Shown in pieces: positions 50,362 to 59,945 of a DNA stretch of 64,000 nucleotides. Source of the DNA: SpSt-1165 sp964391725 (GTDB lineage: Bacteria > Chloroflexota > Anaerolineae > Anaerolineales > Anaerolineaceae); the NCBI GenBank assembly GCA_964391725.1, contig CAYMNB010000001.1, positions 1 through 64,000 on the forward strand, written 5' to 3'. The notes below the pieces were generated by a model. That model was given only the letters and a program-made list of their open reading frames with translations, ran no database searches and was not told where the DNA came from. The position numbers and the translations under genes are program-made. Numbering within the stretch: position 1 is the first letter of the stretch; each line of letters starts with the position of its first letter.

Positions 50362-53300
50362 ATGATGGATAGTTTCCTGTTTAAAGCACCACTGGAATCT
50401 CTTGACCACGATATTTTCAAACTGATTCAGGCAGAAGAGGATCGGCAACGCAAACGGTTAATCCTGATTCCGAGTGAAAGTGTTGCCCCGCCCGCGGTTC
50501 GTGATGCGCTCGGTTCGGTGTTCCAGAATGTGTACGCAGAGGGCTATCCCCATGAGATCACCCGCCACATGCCGCTTGAACAAATCATGGATTTTGAAAA
50601 TCGCTTGACCCACTACCGCCGCTTTGCAGATCCGCGCTATTACAAAGGTGTAGAATTTGCTGACATGCTTGAGGCCCTGGCACGCCAACGCTGTGCGCAA
50701 TTGTTTGCTGCCAACGACGTCAGCGCGAACGAATTGTATGTCAATGTCCAGCCGCTTTCAGGCGCACCTGCCAACAATGCCGTCTATACCGCGCTTTTGA
50801 AACCCGGCGACACCTTGATGGGCATGCATCTGCTGCATGGCGGACATCTCACCCACGGCTCACCTGTCAACCGTTCCGGCAAGTTATTCAATATCATCTC
50901 TTACGAAGTTGATCCCACCACAGAACAATTGGATTATGAAGCGATTGAAGCACTGGCATTGCAGCACAAACCCAAAATCATCATCGCCGGCTACTCCTCC
51001 TACCCCATGATCCCTGATTGGCAGCGCTTCCGCGCCATCGCCGACAAAGTCGGCGCCACTTTATTGACCGATATTTCTCACATTGCCGGTTTGATTGCGG
51101 CTGGTGTGGTGCCCTCCCCGGTTGGCCATGCCCACATCATCACCTTCACCACCCACAAAACATTGTGCGGTCCACGCGGCGCCTGTATCATCGTGCAAGA
51201 CGAAAACTTGAGTGATCTTATCGACAAAGCTGTATTTCCCGGTGAACAGGGCGGCCCGCATCTCAACACCATCGCAGGTATGGCGGTGGCTTTCAAACTG
51301 GCTGCCACTGAACAATTCAAACAGCTACAGCAGCAGATACTCGACAACTGCCAAGCCATGGTGGACCGTCTGACTGAATGTGGATTGTCCATCTCTTATG
51401 GCGGTACTGATTCACACCTTGCCAATATCAATTGCAGCAGCATCACCGGTCCTGATGGAGCCCAACTGAATGGCGACCTGGCTGCGCGAATTCTGGATGT
51501 GGCCGGTATTGTCGTAAACCGTAACACCATCCCCGGCGACCGTTCTGCATTGCGAGCATCCGGCATTCGCTTCGGCAGCCCATGGATCACCCAACGCGGC
51601 TTCAAGACAGAGGATGCAAAAATCCTGGCAGATCTGATAGCTGATCTTCTTCTCGCCATCACGCCATACAAAATCCAGTCCCGCACTGGCTTCACAGTCC
51701 GCGCCAAAGTAGCCTTCACTACCTTGCAGCAGGTAAGGTTGAAAGTTCGAGAACTTTGCCAGAAATTTGATACCTATGAGCCCAATGCAACCCTGGGTTA
51801 TCCCTACAACTACACCATCGAAGACAGTCCTTCGAACATTGTCGAAGGATGGACATGTTATGAGATCAAAGGCGAAAAAGCAGCCGAATTTGCCAATTTT
51901 ACCTTCACCAGCGATACAGAAGACCTTGGCACCGGAAAAAGCCAAAAAACAAGCATTGTCACCCCTTCCGGTGAGATTGAGGGCGTATTGTCAGCGGTAG
52001 ATGACCGCCATTATATGTTCAGCCTGCCCGTTGACCAGGCAGCTTATGCGGCCGCCTGGCTGCGCGATCTGTCTGATTCCTACACCATTTTCGATGAAGA
52101 CCTGCAACGGCGTATCCCCGGACCGGTAATAATCGAGGATTCTATGCTTGCGCCCATCACTTCAGCGCAGAGCGAAATCCATTCACCTTATAAACCATGG
52201 TATATCGGTATGCCTGACACATTGACCGAAACCGAAGTGCCCGCCTTCACCTATCAACCGCAGGAGAATGAAACCCCGAAAAAAACCATATTGAACCAAT
52301 GGCACCATGATGTCGGCGCTAATATGGTGGTATTTGCAGGTTGGGAAATGCCGGTGCAATATTCTTCGATTTTAGATGAACACCTGGCTGTCCGCCAGGC
52401 AGCCGGTCTTTTCGATGTGTCGCACATGGGTGTTTTCCAGGCTGAAGGACCTTCCGCCGCCACATTTCTTGACTGTGTCTGTGGCAACGACATCAGCGGA
52501 TTGGATGTTGGGCACTCCTGCTATACCCATTTTCTCGATCCTGATGGACACATTATTGATGACCTGATCGTCTATCGCCGCGCTGCCAACAAATTCCTGG
52601 TGGTTGTCAACGCCGCCAATACCGACATCGATTGGCAGTGGCTGAAAGCTGTGAAAAATGGCTCCGTTCTGGTTGACAAAGTCCGCCCTTCTGCCCGGGT
52701 GTACGGCCGCGATGTCATCCTTAAAAATCTGCACGACCCGCAGCATGGGGATGAGATGCTGGTCGACATTGCCCTGCAGGGTGCCAAATCCATGGAGGTT
52801 CTCCTGTGTCTGGGAGTATCACCTGATGCTGAAAAACAAATCCGCAGCCAGAAACGATCGACCTTACTCGAAATCACCATTAAAGGCTATCCTCTCGTCA
52901 TATCCCGCACCGGATATACCGGCGAGAACATGGGCTATGAGATTTTCATCCACCCGGCGCAAGCTGTGGCTTTCTGGCAGGATCTGATCGATGCAGGCCA
53001 GCCGCTTGGACTGAAGCCTTGTGGCCTGGGCGCGCGTGATTCGTTGAGAACCGAATATGGCCTGCCTTTGTATGGACATGAATTGGACGGTCCGCTGGGA
53101 GTAACGGTGGGCGAAGCAGGCTTTGCCTACTTTGTCAAGACCTACAAACCATGGTTCATAGGCAGAGAGGCATTCATGGAACAAGAAGCCGCGCAAAAAC
53201 GCAGCCTGGTGCGGTTCCGGTTCGTCGAACAGCGCACCCGCAAAGCCCATTTGGGCGACCCGGTGATGAACGAACGCGGCAAAGTGATCGGCCAGGTGAC

Positions 53301-53511
53301 TTCCTGTGCCGTGGCTACGGACGGGTATTTCACAGGCCAGGCAGTGATCGACAGCAAATTTGATAAAAAAGACAGCACCATCTACATTTACCAGGGATCA
53401 CCCCAAAACATCAGCAAAGCTCCAGCTGAGCTGACGACCGGAGACCAGGTCATCCTCCCCTCACCAGCGGTCATTCTAAGCCGCTACATGGTGTTTGGCC
53501 GGTCAAAATGA
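50362..53511 (+). CDS. glyA/gcvT: Serine hydroxymethyltransferase-aminomethyltransferase (GlyA-GcvT) fusion
   Basis: 1049 residues. About 10-450 is SHMT, with PLP-binding Lys266 in TFTTHKTLCGPRG, ILIPSESVAPPAVRDALGS near the start and FPGEQGGPHLNTIA. About 640-1049 is the glycine-cleavage T-protein, with FAGWEMPVQYSS, FDVSHMG and GYTGENMGYEIF. A 190-residue piece between them includes a GcvT-like strand set (GWTCYEIKGEKAAEF). Both activities make 5,10-methylene-THF, from serine and from the aminomethyl group, so a fusion could share the folate. No gcvH or gcvP is in the window. ATG 50362 has GGAGG eight bases upstream. Its own promoter lies at 50262-50290. Confidence 0.88.
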   Translation: MMDSFLFKAPLESLDHDIFKLIQAEEDRQRKRLILIPSESVAPPAVRDALGSVFQNVYAEGYPHEITRHMPLEQIMDFENRLTHYRRFADPRYYKGVEFADMLEALARQRCAQLFAANDVSANELYVNVQPLSGAPANNAVYTALLKPGDTLMGMHLLHGGHLTHGSPVNRSGKLFNIISYEVDPTTEQLDYEAIEALALQHKPKIIIAGYSSYPMIPDWQRFRAIADKVGATLLTDISHIAGLIAAGVVPSPVGHAHIITFTTHKTLCGPRGACIIVQDENLSDLIDKAVFPGEQGGPHLNTIAGMAVAFKLAATEQFKQLQQQILDNCQAMVDRLTECGLSISYGGTDSHLANINCSSITGPDGAQLNGDLAARILDVAGIVVNRNTIPGDRSALRASGIRFGSPWITQRGFKTEDAKILADLIADLLLAITPYKIQSRTGFTVRAKVAFTTLQQVRLKVRELCQKFDTYEPNATLGYPYNYTIEDSPSNIVEGWTCYEIKGEKAAEFANFTFTSDTEDLGTGKSQKTSIVTPSGEIEGVLSAVDDRHYMFSLPVDQAAYAAAWLRDLSDSYTIFDEDLQRRIPGPVIIEDSMLAPITSAQSEIHSPYKPWYIGMPDTLTETEVPAFTYQPQENETPKKTILNQWHHDVGANMVVFAGWEMPVQYSSILDEHLAVRQAAGLFDVSHMGVFQAEGPSAATFLDCVCGNDISGLDVGHSCYTHFLDPDGHIIDDLIVYRRAANKFLVVVNAANTDIDWQWLKAVKNGSVLVDKVRPSARVYGRDVILKNLHDPQHGDEMLVDIALQGAKSMEVLLCLGVSPDAEKQIRSQKRSTLLEITIKGYPLVISRTGYTGENMGYEIFIHPAQAVAFWQDLIDAGQPLGLKPCGLGARDSLRTEYGLPLYGHELDGPLGVTVGEAGFAYFVKTYKPWFIGREAFMEQEAAQKRSLVRFRFVEQRTRKAHLGDPVMNERGKVIGQVTSCAVATDGYFTGQAVIDSKFDKKDSTIYIYQGSPQNISKAPAELTTGDQVILPSPAVILSRYMVFGRSK

Positions 53512-53520
53512 TGCATTACT

Positions 53521-53552
53521 AATGACCAGGAGGATTACCCCTCCTGGTCATT
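53521..53552. terminator. Terminator after the fusion gene
   Basis: 12-bp perfect inverted repeat (53521-53532 with 53541-53552), 8-nt loop, followed by a weak CCTTATT tail. Confidence 0.6.
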
Positions 53553-53615
53553 CCTTATTGGTACAATCGTAATAGCGTTGCATACAAATAAATTCATCAA
53601 TCGAAGGAGAAATGT

Positions 53616-54851
53616 ATGGACTCAAGATGGGATTCGCGAACAGCTAACCGAATGAATAATATTAAGGCTTCTACGATAAGAGGTCTGCTAAAACTGACCG
53701 AAATGCCGGATGTGATCTCATTTGCCGGTGGATTGCCAGCACCGGAGATCTTCCCGCACAACGAATTCAATGCCGCCTGCACCAAAGTCTTACAAGAAAA
53801 ATGCGCAGTCGCTCTGCAATATGGCACCACCGGCGGTTACACGCCCCTGCGTGAATACATTGCTGAGCACAATCATCTTGGCTTGAAGGTTTCGCCTGAT
53901 AATATCATCATCACCAGCGGTGCCCAGCAGGCACTCGACCTGGTTGGTCGCTCCTACATCAACGAAGGTGATAAGATTTTGGTCGAATCACCCACCTACC
54001 TTGGCGCGCTGCAAGCCTGGAATGCCTATGGCGTACAATATCTGCCCACCCAAATTGACCACGACGGCATCATTCCGGAAGAATTCGAGAAAAACATCCA
54101 GCAAGGGGCAAAATTCGCCTATCTGCAGCCTAACTTCCACAATCCTACCGGCGTCAGCATCTCGTTGGAAAGACGCGAAAAGATCATCCGCATCGCCGAC
54201 AAGCATGGTCTCCCCATCATTGAAGATGATCCTTACGGACAGCTCTGCTTCGATGTGGAGCCTATCAAGTCATTCCTGAAATTAGATAGCGAATACCGCA
54301 GTTGTTCCGGTGAATATTGCGGCGACATCATGTATCTGGGCACTTTCTCGAAAGTATTGGCGCCGGGCATGCGCATTGCCTATGTGATCGCACCCCTGAG
54401 TGTGATCGGCAAAATTAACCTGAGCAAGCAGGGAGCCGACCTTCACACCGCCACCTTCAACCAGGTGGTCGTGTATGAGACCATCAAAGACGGATTTATC
54501 GACGAACACGTAAGGGAAATCCGAACCGTATACAGACATCGCCGCGATATCATGCTCGAAGCTCTCGAAGAATACATGCCCAAAGGCATCACCTGGACCC
54601 ATCCCTACGGCGGATTGTTCATTTGGGCATTCTTCCCAGATGATGTCGACACAACGGCATTGCTCGAATACGCTATAGCGGAAAAAGTGGCGTTTGTCCC
54701 GGGTGAACAGTTTTACCCCGGCGAAGTGAAAGCCAAAAACGCCATGCGTTTGAATTTTTCAAACGCCAACCCCGATAAAATTGTTGAGGGCATCCAGCGT
54801 TTGCTTCGTTCGTACGAAAAATACCTGGTAGAGATATCGGCTGTCGTCTAA
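53616..54851 (+). CDS. PLP-dependent aminotransferase, class I/II (LysN-like)
   Basis: 411 residues. Fold-type I aminotransferase with the PLP-binding Lys in GTFSKVLAPGMRIAY (about 246-260), ITSGAQQALDL, PNFHNPTGVSIS and the C-terminal MRLNFSNA. The N-terminal SFAGGLPAPEIFP is typical of the 2-aminoadipate aminotransferase/LysN and MocR-type branch. Substrate specificity is broad in this group, so aminoadipate, aromatic or branched-chain amino acids are possible. AAGGAG site. Monocistronic, convergent with the nucleoside kinase. Confidence 0.88.
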   Translation: MDSRWDSRTANRMNNIKASTIRGLLKLTEMPDVISFAGGLPAPEIFPHNEFNAACTKVLQEKCAVALQYGTTGGYTPLREYIAEHNHLGLKVSPDNIIITSGAQQALDLVGRSYINEGDKILVESPTYLGALQAWNAYGVQYLPTQIDHDGIIPEEFEKNIQQGAKFAYLQPNFHNPTGVSISLERREKIIRIADKHGLPIIEDDPYGQLCFDVEPIKSFLKLDSEYRSCSGEYCGDIMYLGTFSKVLAPGMRIAYVIAPLSVIGKINLSKQGADLHTATFNQVVVYETIKDGFIDEHVREIRTVYRHRRDIMLEALEEYMPKGITWTHPYGGLFIWAFFPDDVDTTALLEYAIAEKVAFVPGEQFYPGEVKAKNAMRLNFSNANPDKIVEGIQRLLRSYEKYLVEISAVV

Positions 54852-54856
54852 CTCAA

Positions 54857-56566
54857 TTACAAATGACGCGGGTCGAAGTTGTGCAAGATGGAACCGCCGA
54901 TGAACTCCCGCAGGATAGAATTGTCGGGAATCATGGCACTATCCAACGGTAGGAACCATTCCAACATACTTAACAGACGGTTCGCTTCAATATATTCAAC
55001 TGACTTCGTGCTGACCTGGCGGAGCAATGGCTCTGCCAGGTTCTTTACAGCAGACAGCTCATACACCAGAGCGCTGTTTAACATCTCATCCGCATTATCC
55101 TGGTAAGGGAAGATATGTTTTTTCTCGCCCTTACGCACCAAATCCCAGCGGCGAATGGTATCGGTGGCGCTGTAACCGCGTTCACGCGCATCACGCACGA
55201 TGCGCCGAATCAAACGTGTGTCGGTAGTGGAGATGCGATTGTAGCGGTCGAGATTTAGTTGCGTCAGGCAGCTGACATAGATACGAAAAGCTTTTTCGGC
55301 GGAAAACCCGGGCAACAATTTGGGATTAAGCCCATGAATGCCCTCCATGATGATGACCTGCCCTTCACGAAGCTGAACGATCTCGCCATCTTCGCTCTGT
55401 CCCGTCAAGAAATTATACTTGGGCAGTTGCACGCGCTCTCCCCGGACCATTTTCTGTAAATCCTCATTCAGACGCGGGATGTCCACGGCATACAAAGATT
55501 CAAAATCATACTCGCCGTTTTCATCGACAGGTGTATCTGCGCGGTTAACGAAGTAGTTGTCCAATTCCATGGTGTAGGGTGTCAGACCCTGCGCGATCAT
55601 CTGCACGGTCAAACGCTTGGAGGTGGTTGTTTTTCCCGAACTGGAAGGCCCTGCGATCAACACCAGGTCAATTTTATCTTTATTTTCCACGATTCGTTGC
55701 GCAATCGAAGCAATGCGCTGTTCATGCAATGCCTCTGCCACCAACACCAGTTCACGGATGCGTTTGTTGACGATGGCGGTATTCAAAGCGCCAACATCCT
55801 CAACTTTCACGCGAGTCAGCCATTGGCGGTATTGCACAAAGGTATCCAACAACACCAATGAAGTGGTCATTTTCTGCAAACTGATCGGGGAACTGCGGCG
55901 CGGATAACGCAGAATGAAGCCGTTCCTCACCTTCACCAACCCAAAAGTCTTCAGGTATCCACTCGACGGCAGCATGTAACCATGATGATAATCCTGGTGC
56001 TCAGCCATCTTATACAGGATCAGGTGGGACTTCTGCCGGTAGTTTAATAGCCGTACCTTCTCACTTTGACCGCGGTTCTCAAAATGGGCAATCGCCTCCG
56101 CCAACGGCACCTGCCGTTTCTCAAAGGGCAGGTCGGCCGCGACATAGGCCCGCATCTTCTCCTCCAACGAACGTACTTCTTCAGGGGAGATATCTTCACG
56201 ATTTTGAACCCGGCAATAGTAGCCGCCGGAAACCACCGAATGATCAATCACCAGATGATCATCTGGATAGAGTGCTTCAAAAGCAGCCCCCATCAAAAAG
56301 GTCAACGAACGCCGGTAAATTAAGGCTCCGTCAGAATCTGACATATGCACTGGTCGCACCTTTGCTTCCAGTTCGATACGAAAGGTCAATTCCCTCAGAC
56401 GGTCATTGATAACCGCCCCAACAATTGGGTCTTCTTCACTCCATAAGGGGGAATTTTTCAGGAATATTTCTATCGAAGCACCTCGTGGGCCTACGATAAT
56501 TTCCCCTGAATCGAGAAATATCTGCACAGTGTCAGATGGTTTCGTTGACATGCTAATGTTTTTCAT
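54857..56566 (-). CDS. Nucleoside (uridine) kinase with threonyl-tRNA-synthetase-like N-terminus
   Basis: 569 residues. The N-terminal part (about 1-230) resembles the TGS and second additional domain of ThrRS: a TGS-like strand set, then HVSDSD-like text and DHLVIDHSVVSGGYYCRVQ. Residues about 290-500 form a uridine-kinase P-loop domain with AGPSSSGKTTTSKRL (about 305-319), DNYFVNR and EGIHGLNP. It phosphorylates a nucleoside, probably uridine or cytidine. Such fusions are known but the purpose of the N-terminus is not. Start ATG 56566 has AAAGGA upstream. Convergent with the aminotransferase gene. Confidence 0.85.
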   Translation of the reverse strand: MKNISMSTKPSDTVQIFLDSGEIIVGPRGASIEIFLKNSPLWSEEDPIVGAVINDRLRELTFRIELEAKVRPVHMSDSDGALIYRRSLTFLMGAAFEALYPDDHLVIDHSVVSGGYYCRVQNREDISPEEVRSLEEKMRAYVAADLPFEKRQVPLAEAIAHFENRGQSEKVRLLNYRQKSHLILYKMAEHQDYHHGYMLPSSGYLKTFGLVKVRNGFILRYPRRSSPISLQKMTTSLVLLDTFVQYRQWLTRVKVEDVGALNTAIVNKRIRELVLVAEALHEQRIASIAQRIVENKDKIDLVLIAGPSSSGKTTTSKRLTVQMIAQGLTPYTMELDNYFVNRADTPVDENGEYDFESLYAVDIPRLNEDLQKMVRGERVQLPKYNFLTGQSEDGEIVQLREGQVIIMEGIHGLNPKLLPGFSAEKAFRIYVSCLTQLNLDRYNRISTTDTRLIRRIVRDARERGYSATDTIRRWDLVRKGEKKHIFPYQDNADEMLNSALVYELSAVKNLAEPLLRQVSTKSVEYIEANRLLSMLEWFLPLDSAMIPDNSILREFIGGSILHNFDPRHL

Positions 56567-56675
56567 GGTGTTCCTTTCACGGGCATCCACCTTATGCCGC
56601 ATGCATGATTATATCAATTCCAGCGCAACTTCTCTACAAATCCAACACGCCACTTTTGTGGGCTAAGGAAACAGG

Positions 56676-56681
56676 TATAAT
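56676..56681 (+). promoter_or_regulatory. -10 box of a probably leaderless lipM transcript
   Basis: TATAAT ends 8 nt before the lipM ATG (56690). There is no Shine-Dalgarno sequence. The -35 is weak. Confidence 0.45.
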
Positions 56682-56689
56682 GGGTAGTC

Positions 56690-57532
56690 ATGAACGATTT
56701 ATCTACCCTGGAAAAAGCCACCTGGCGCCTGATCATCACCCCCCCCGCCGAAGGAGGTTGGAATATGGCGTTAGATGAAGCCCTGCAGATCAGCATCGGC
56801 CGGCATGAGCAGAAACCGGCGTTAAGGCTGTTTGCCTGGGAACCACCCTGCGTATCCCTTGGCTATGCGCAGCCTATCTCCGACATTGATCTGAACGCCC
56901 TCAATACCTATGGATACGGGATCGTTCGCCGTCCCACCGGCGGTAGAGCTGTGCTTCATATCGACGAACTAACCTACTCGGTCATCGCACCAGATGAAGA
57001 GCCGCGCGTCCAAGGCAGTATCATCGAAAGCTACCGCCGCCTGTCTGGCGCCCTGCTGCATGCCCTTCACCTCTTGGGTATCAACGCCAAAGCGGACAAT
57101 GAGTATGTCTTGCCCCAAGGCACACAAAAAAACGCGCCAGTATGCTTTGAGGTCCCTTCCAATTACGAAATTGTTGTCGATGAGAAAAAGATCATCGGCA
57201 GCGCACAGGCACGCCGCCATCGCGCAGTCCTCCAGCATGGATCACTGCCACTGTATGGTGATATCACCCGCATTGTGGATGTGATGACATTTCCTGATGA
57301 AGAAAAACGTGAAAAAGTGCGTGCCCGTTTACAAGAGCATGCGGTCAATGTTTCTGCCGTCCTACAGCGAGACATTTCCTGGCAAACGGCAGCGAATGCT
57401 TTCGCACAGGCTTTCTCAGAAATATTGAACATCCAATTTATTGCCTGCCAAGCCACCGAAGAAGAATTAAGTCAGGCAGAATTATTACACAAAGAGAAAT
57501 ATGGCACGAAAACCTGGAACCACCACAAGTAA
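56690..57532 (+). CDS. lipM: Octanoyl transferase LipM-type (BPL/LplA/LipB family)
   Basis: 280 residues. BPL/LplA fold with RLFAWEPPCVSLGYAQP (about 44-60), RRPTGGRAVLH (about 83-93), PVCFEVPSNYEIVV (about 147-160) with the Cys that is the LipM acyl acceptor, and KKIIGSAQARR (about 163-173). It moves octanoyl from acyl carrier protein to GcvH or E2 proteins, the first step of lipoate assembly, which fits the T-protein fusion nearby. LplA activity is an alternative. No ribosome-binding site precedes the ATG. It overlaps the next gene by 32 nt. Confidence 0.82.
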   Translation: MNDLSTLEKATWRLIITPPAEGGWNMALDEALQISIGRHEQKPALRLFAWEPPCVSLGYAQPISDIDLNALNTYGYGIVRRPTGGRAVLHIDELTYSVIAPDEEPRVQGSIIESYRRLSGALLHALHLLGINAKADNEYVLPQGTQKNAPVCFEVPSNYEIVVDEKKIIGSAQARRHRAVLQHGSLPLYGDITRIVDVMTFPDEEKREKVRARLQEHAVNVSAVLQRDISWQTAANAFAQAFSEILNIQFIACQATEEELSQAELLHKEKYGTKTWNHHK

Positions 57533-58220
57533 CACCGCTCTCGAACCAAAAAAGAAACCGGGCTTCATACGTTTTCTTTGGCGAATGACAAAAGGGATAT
57601 TCATCATCGTTTGCGTGGGCGGTGTTGTATTTTTAATGCTGCCACGCCTGATCACGGAGATTATCGCCCTCCCCCACATGGCCAGCCAGGTGGAAGATGT
57701 ACCGCCCACACGGGTTGCCATTGTTTTCGGAGCGGGTTTGCGTTCTGACGGCACTGTCACACGCATTTTGCGTGACCGTGTTGAGGCCGCAGTGGAGCTC
57801 TACAATGCTGGCAAGGTGGAGAAATTGTTGATGAGCGGCGATAACCGCTACATCGAGTACAACGAACCCGGCGCCATGTATCGCCATGCGGTCTCTTTGG
57901 GCGTGCCTTCCGAAGATATCGTGATGGATTTTGCCGGCCGTCGCACCTACGACACCTGCTACCGCGCCAAAGAGATATTCGGCGTCTCCGAGGCTGTCGT
58001 TGTTACTCAGCGTTTTCACCTGCCGCGCGCTATTTTTTTGTGCGACCATTTCGGCATTGAAACCACCGGTTATTCGTCTAACATGAGCTATTACCGCAAA
58101 ATTTCGCGGTTGATCTGGAATATCCGCGAACTGCCCGCCACTCTTGTAGCCCTCTCAGATGCCTGGATCACCCAGCCTGTACCTGTTTTGGGCGATCCCG
58201 AACCTATTTTCACTGAATAA
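57501..58220 (+). CDS. SanA/YdcF-family DUF218 membrane protein
   Basis: 239 residues. Basic N-terminus, one transmembrane helix (about 33-53), then an extracytoplasmic DUF218 domain with AIVFGAGLRSDGTVTRILRDRV (about 74-92 in two parts), LLMSGDNR and VVVTQRFHLPRA. Relatives affect envelope integrity and vancomycin sensitivity at high temperature. The gene overlaps lipM by 32 nt and the frame following it by one base, so translation is coupled. Confidence 0.82.
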   Translation: MARKPGTTTSNTALEPKKKPGFIRFLWRMTKGIFIIVCVGGVVFLMLPRLITEIIALPHMASQVEDVPPTRVAIVFGAGLRSDGTVTRILRDRVEAAVELYNAGKVEKLLMSGDNRYIEYNEPGAMYRHAVSLGVPSEDIVMDFAGRRTYDTCYRAKEIFGVSEAVVVTQRFHLPRAIFLCDHFGIETTGYSSNMSYYRKISRLIWNIRELPATLVALSDAWITQPVPVLGDPEPIFTE

Positions 58221-58243
58221 TGCCAAAAGAGCAAGGAGCCCCC

Positions 58244-58810
58244 TTGAACCGTTTTGATGCCATTTCCATCGTCGAAGAATATGTGCAAAACCCGCAGTTG
58301 ATCAACCACATGCTATCGGTTGAAGCTGCCATGCGCTGGTATGCTGAACGATTGAATCAGGATGTAGAACTATGGGGCGTCACAGGCTTATTGCATGACT
58401 TTGATTGGGAGATACATCCTTCTGCCCCCGCTCATCCCATCGAGGGTGTGCCCATCTTACGTGAACGAGACGTGCCCGAAGAGATCATCCATGCCATTCT
58501 GGGTCATGCTGATTACACCGGCGTCGCGCGCGACACACTGCTCTCCAAAGGACTGTATGCCTGTGATGAGGTTACCGGCCTGATCACTGCCTGTGTGCTG
58601 GTGCGGCCCTCAAAAAGCATTTACGATCTGGAAGTTTCCTCTGTCAAAAAGAAATGGAAAAGCCTGCGCTTTGCCGCCGGCGCCAACCGCGAAGAGATCG
58701 CCCAGGCTGCCGAAGAATTTGATGTGGAGCTGTGGACCCATGTTGGCAACATTATTGCATCTATGAGCAATATAGCAGAAGAAATCGGTCTGGCAGGCCA
58801 CATCGAATAA
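58244..58810 (+). CDS. HD-domain (HDIG) hydrolase-like protein
   Basis: About 188 residues. HD motif in LLHDFDWEIHPSAPAHPIEG (His and Asp of the metal site) with an upstream His in LINHMLSVEAAM and a later HADYTG. It probably hydrolyses a phosphate ester; substrate unknown. Relatives all begin MNR-EA-like, and the TTG at 58244 has AAGGAG 5 nt upstream, so I use it; an ATG at 58220 lies before that site and overlaps the previous stop. Same operon as the SanA-like gene. Confidence 0.8.
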   Translation: MNRFDAISIVEEYVQNPQLINHMLSVEAAMRWYAERLNQDVELWGVTGLLHDFDWEIHPSAPAHPIEGVPILRERDVPEEIIHAILGHADYTGVARDTLLSKGLYACDEVTGLITACVLVRPSKSIYDLEVSSVKKKWKSLRFAAGANREEIAQAAEEFDVELWTHVGNIIASMSNIAEEIGLAGHIE

Positions 58811-58859
58811 TTCACCCAATGCCTGCAAGACCAGACCCAACACGTGGAGGTTTTGTGGT

Positions 58860-59945
58860 ATGTCGTTGACAGGTAAAGGAATGATGATCTGGATGCTGCC
58901 GCGCATTGAAGATGGCAGCCCTGAACGAATCGCAATCGAAGCCCAAAAGGCAGGATTCACCCATGTCCTCATCAAAGTAGCCGATGGTTTATGGGCCTAT
59001 AATGTTGATCGTCAGAACAACCGTGATTACTTGCCACCGGTCATACAAGCCTTGCGCGCCCGCGGCATTCAGGTGTGGGGCTGGCATTATGTCTACGGAC
59101 AGAATGTTCAGGGCGAATCTCGTATCGCCATCCAACGCGTCAAACAACTGCAACTGGATGGATATGTCATAAACGCTGAGATCGAATACAAAAGCCCCGG
59201 CATGCACACCAAAGCAGAGCAATTCATGAAACTGATACGCCATCCGCTGGCCAATGTCCCCATTGCTCTCTCTTCTTTCCGCTACCCCAAAATCCATCAT
59301 GAATTCCCCTGGAAGCAATTCCTAACCTACTGCGACTATAACATGCCTCAGGTGTATTGGGAACAGGCACACACACCTGCCTCGCAATTAGAACGATCCT
59401 ATGACCAATTTCGAGCGATTGCTCCTAACAGCAATTACGTGCCTACCGGCTCTCTCTATAAGACCAATGGCTGGGTTCCTACCCCCAACGACATGCTGCA
59501 TTTCTTAAAAACGGCTACCTCGCTGGGCTTGAAAGCTGCCAATTTCTATGTGTGGGATCATCGAAAGTTTCTGCAGGACCAATGGAACATCATCTCTGCT
59601 TATGATTGGTCACAGCAGCGGGTGGAACAAAACATCGGCAGGCAATTCATTGACACCCTTAACGGCCTGGATGCCAGAAAGGCAGCCAGCCTGTATGCCG
59701 ACAATGCTGTCCACATTACATCCAAAAAGACCATCCAGGGCAGAAATGCCATCCAGTCCTACTACGAGACTTTTTTCAAAATCGAAATGCCTGGCGCACG
59801 GTTTAATCTACTATCAGTGAATGGGAGCACCCACACCTTTTCTCTCTATTGGAGAGCGCACGCGGGCAGCAAAGAAATCACTGGCAGGGATGCCATTGGC
59901 GTCTACCAAAACAAGATCACCTACCACTACAGCCAGATCTTATAG
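58860..59945 (+). CDS. TIM-barrel (glycoside-hydrolase-like) protein with C-terminal SnoaL domain
   Basis: 361 residues, probably cytosolic. About 5-250 is a barrel of the GH25/DUF1906-like type: GMMIWMLPRIEDGSPERIA, FTHVLIKVADG, VWGWHYVYG, NAEIEYKS and YNMPQVYWEQ fit the successive strands, with a Glu and an Asp at strand ends. About 258-361 is a SnoaL/NTF2-like domain (FIDTLNGLDARKAASLYADN, GRNAIQSYYETFF). The pairing is not one I know. There is no signal peptide, which is odd for a wall hydrolase. Its end overlaps the convergent gene by 6 nt. Confidence 0.7.
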   Translation: MSLTGKGMMIWMLPRIEDGSPERIAIEAQKAGFTHVLIKVADGLWAYNVDRQNNRDYLPPVIQALRARGIQVWGWHYVYGQNVQGESRIAIQRVKQLQLDGYVINAEIEYKSPGMHTKAEQFMKLIRHPLANVPIALSSFRYPKIHHEFPWKQFLTYCDYNMPQVYWEQAHTPASQLERSYDQFRAIAPNSNYVPTGSLYKTNGWVPTPNDMLHFLKTATSLGLKAANFYVWDHRKFLQDQWNIISAYDWSQQRVEQNIGRQFIDTLNGLDARKAASLYADNAVHITSKKTIQGRNAIQSYYETFFKIEMPGARFNLLSVNGSTHTFSLYWRAHAGSKEITGRDAIGVYQNKITYHYSQIL

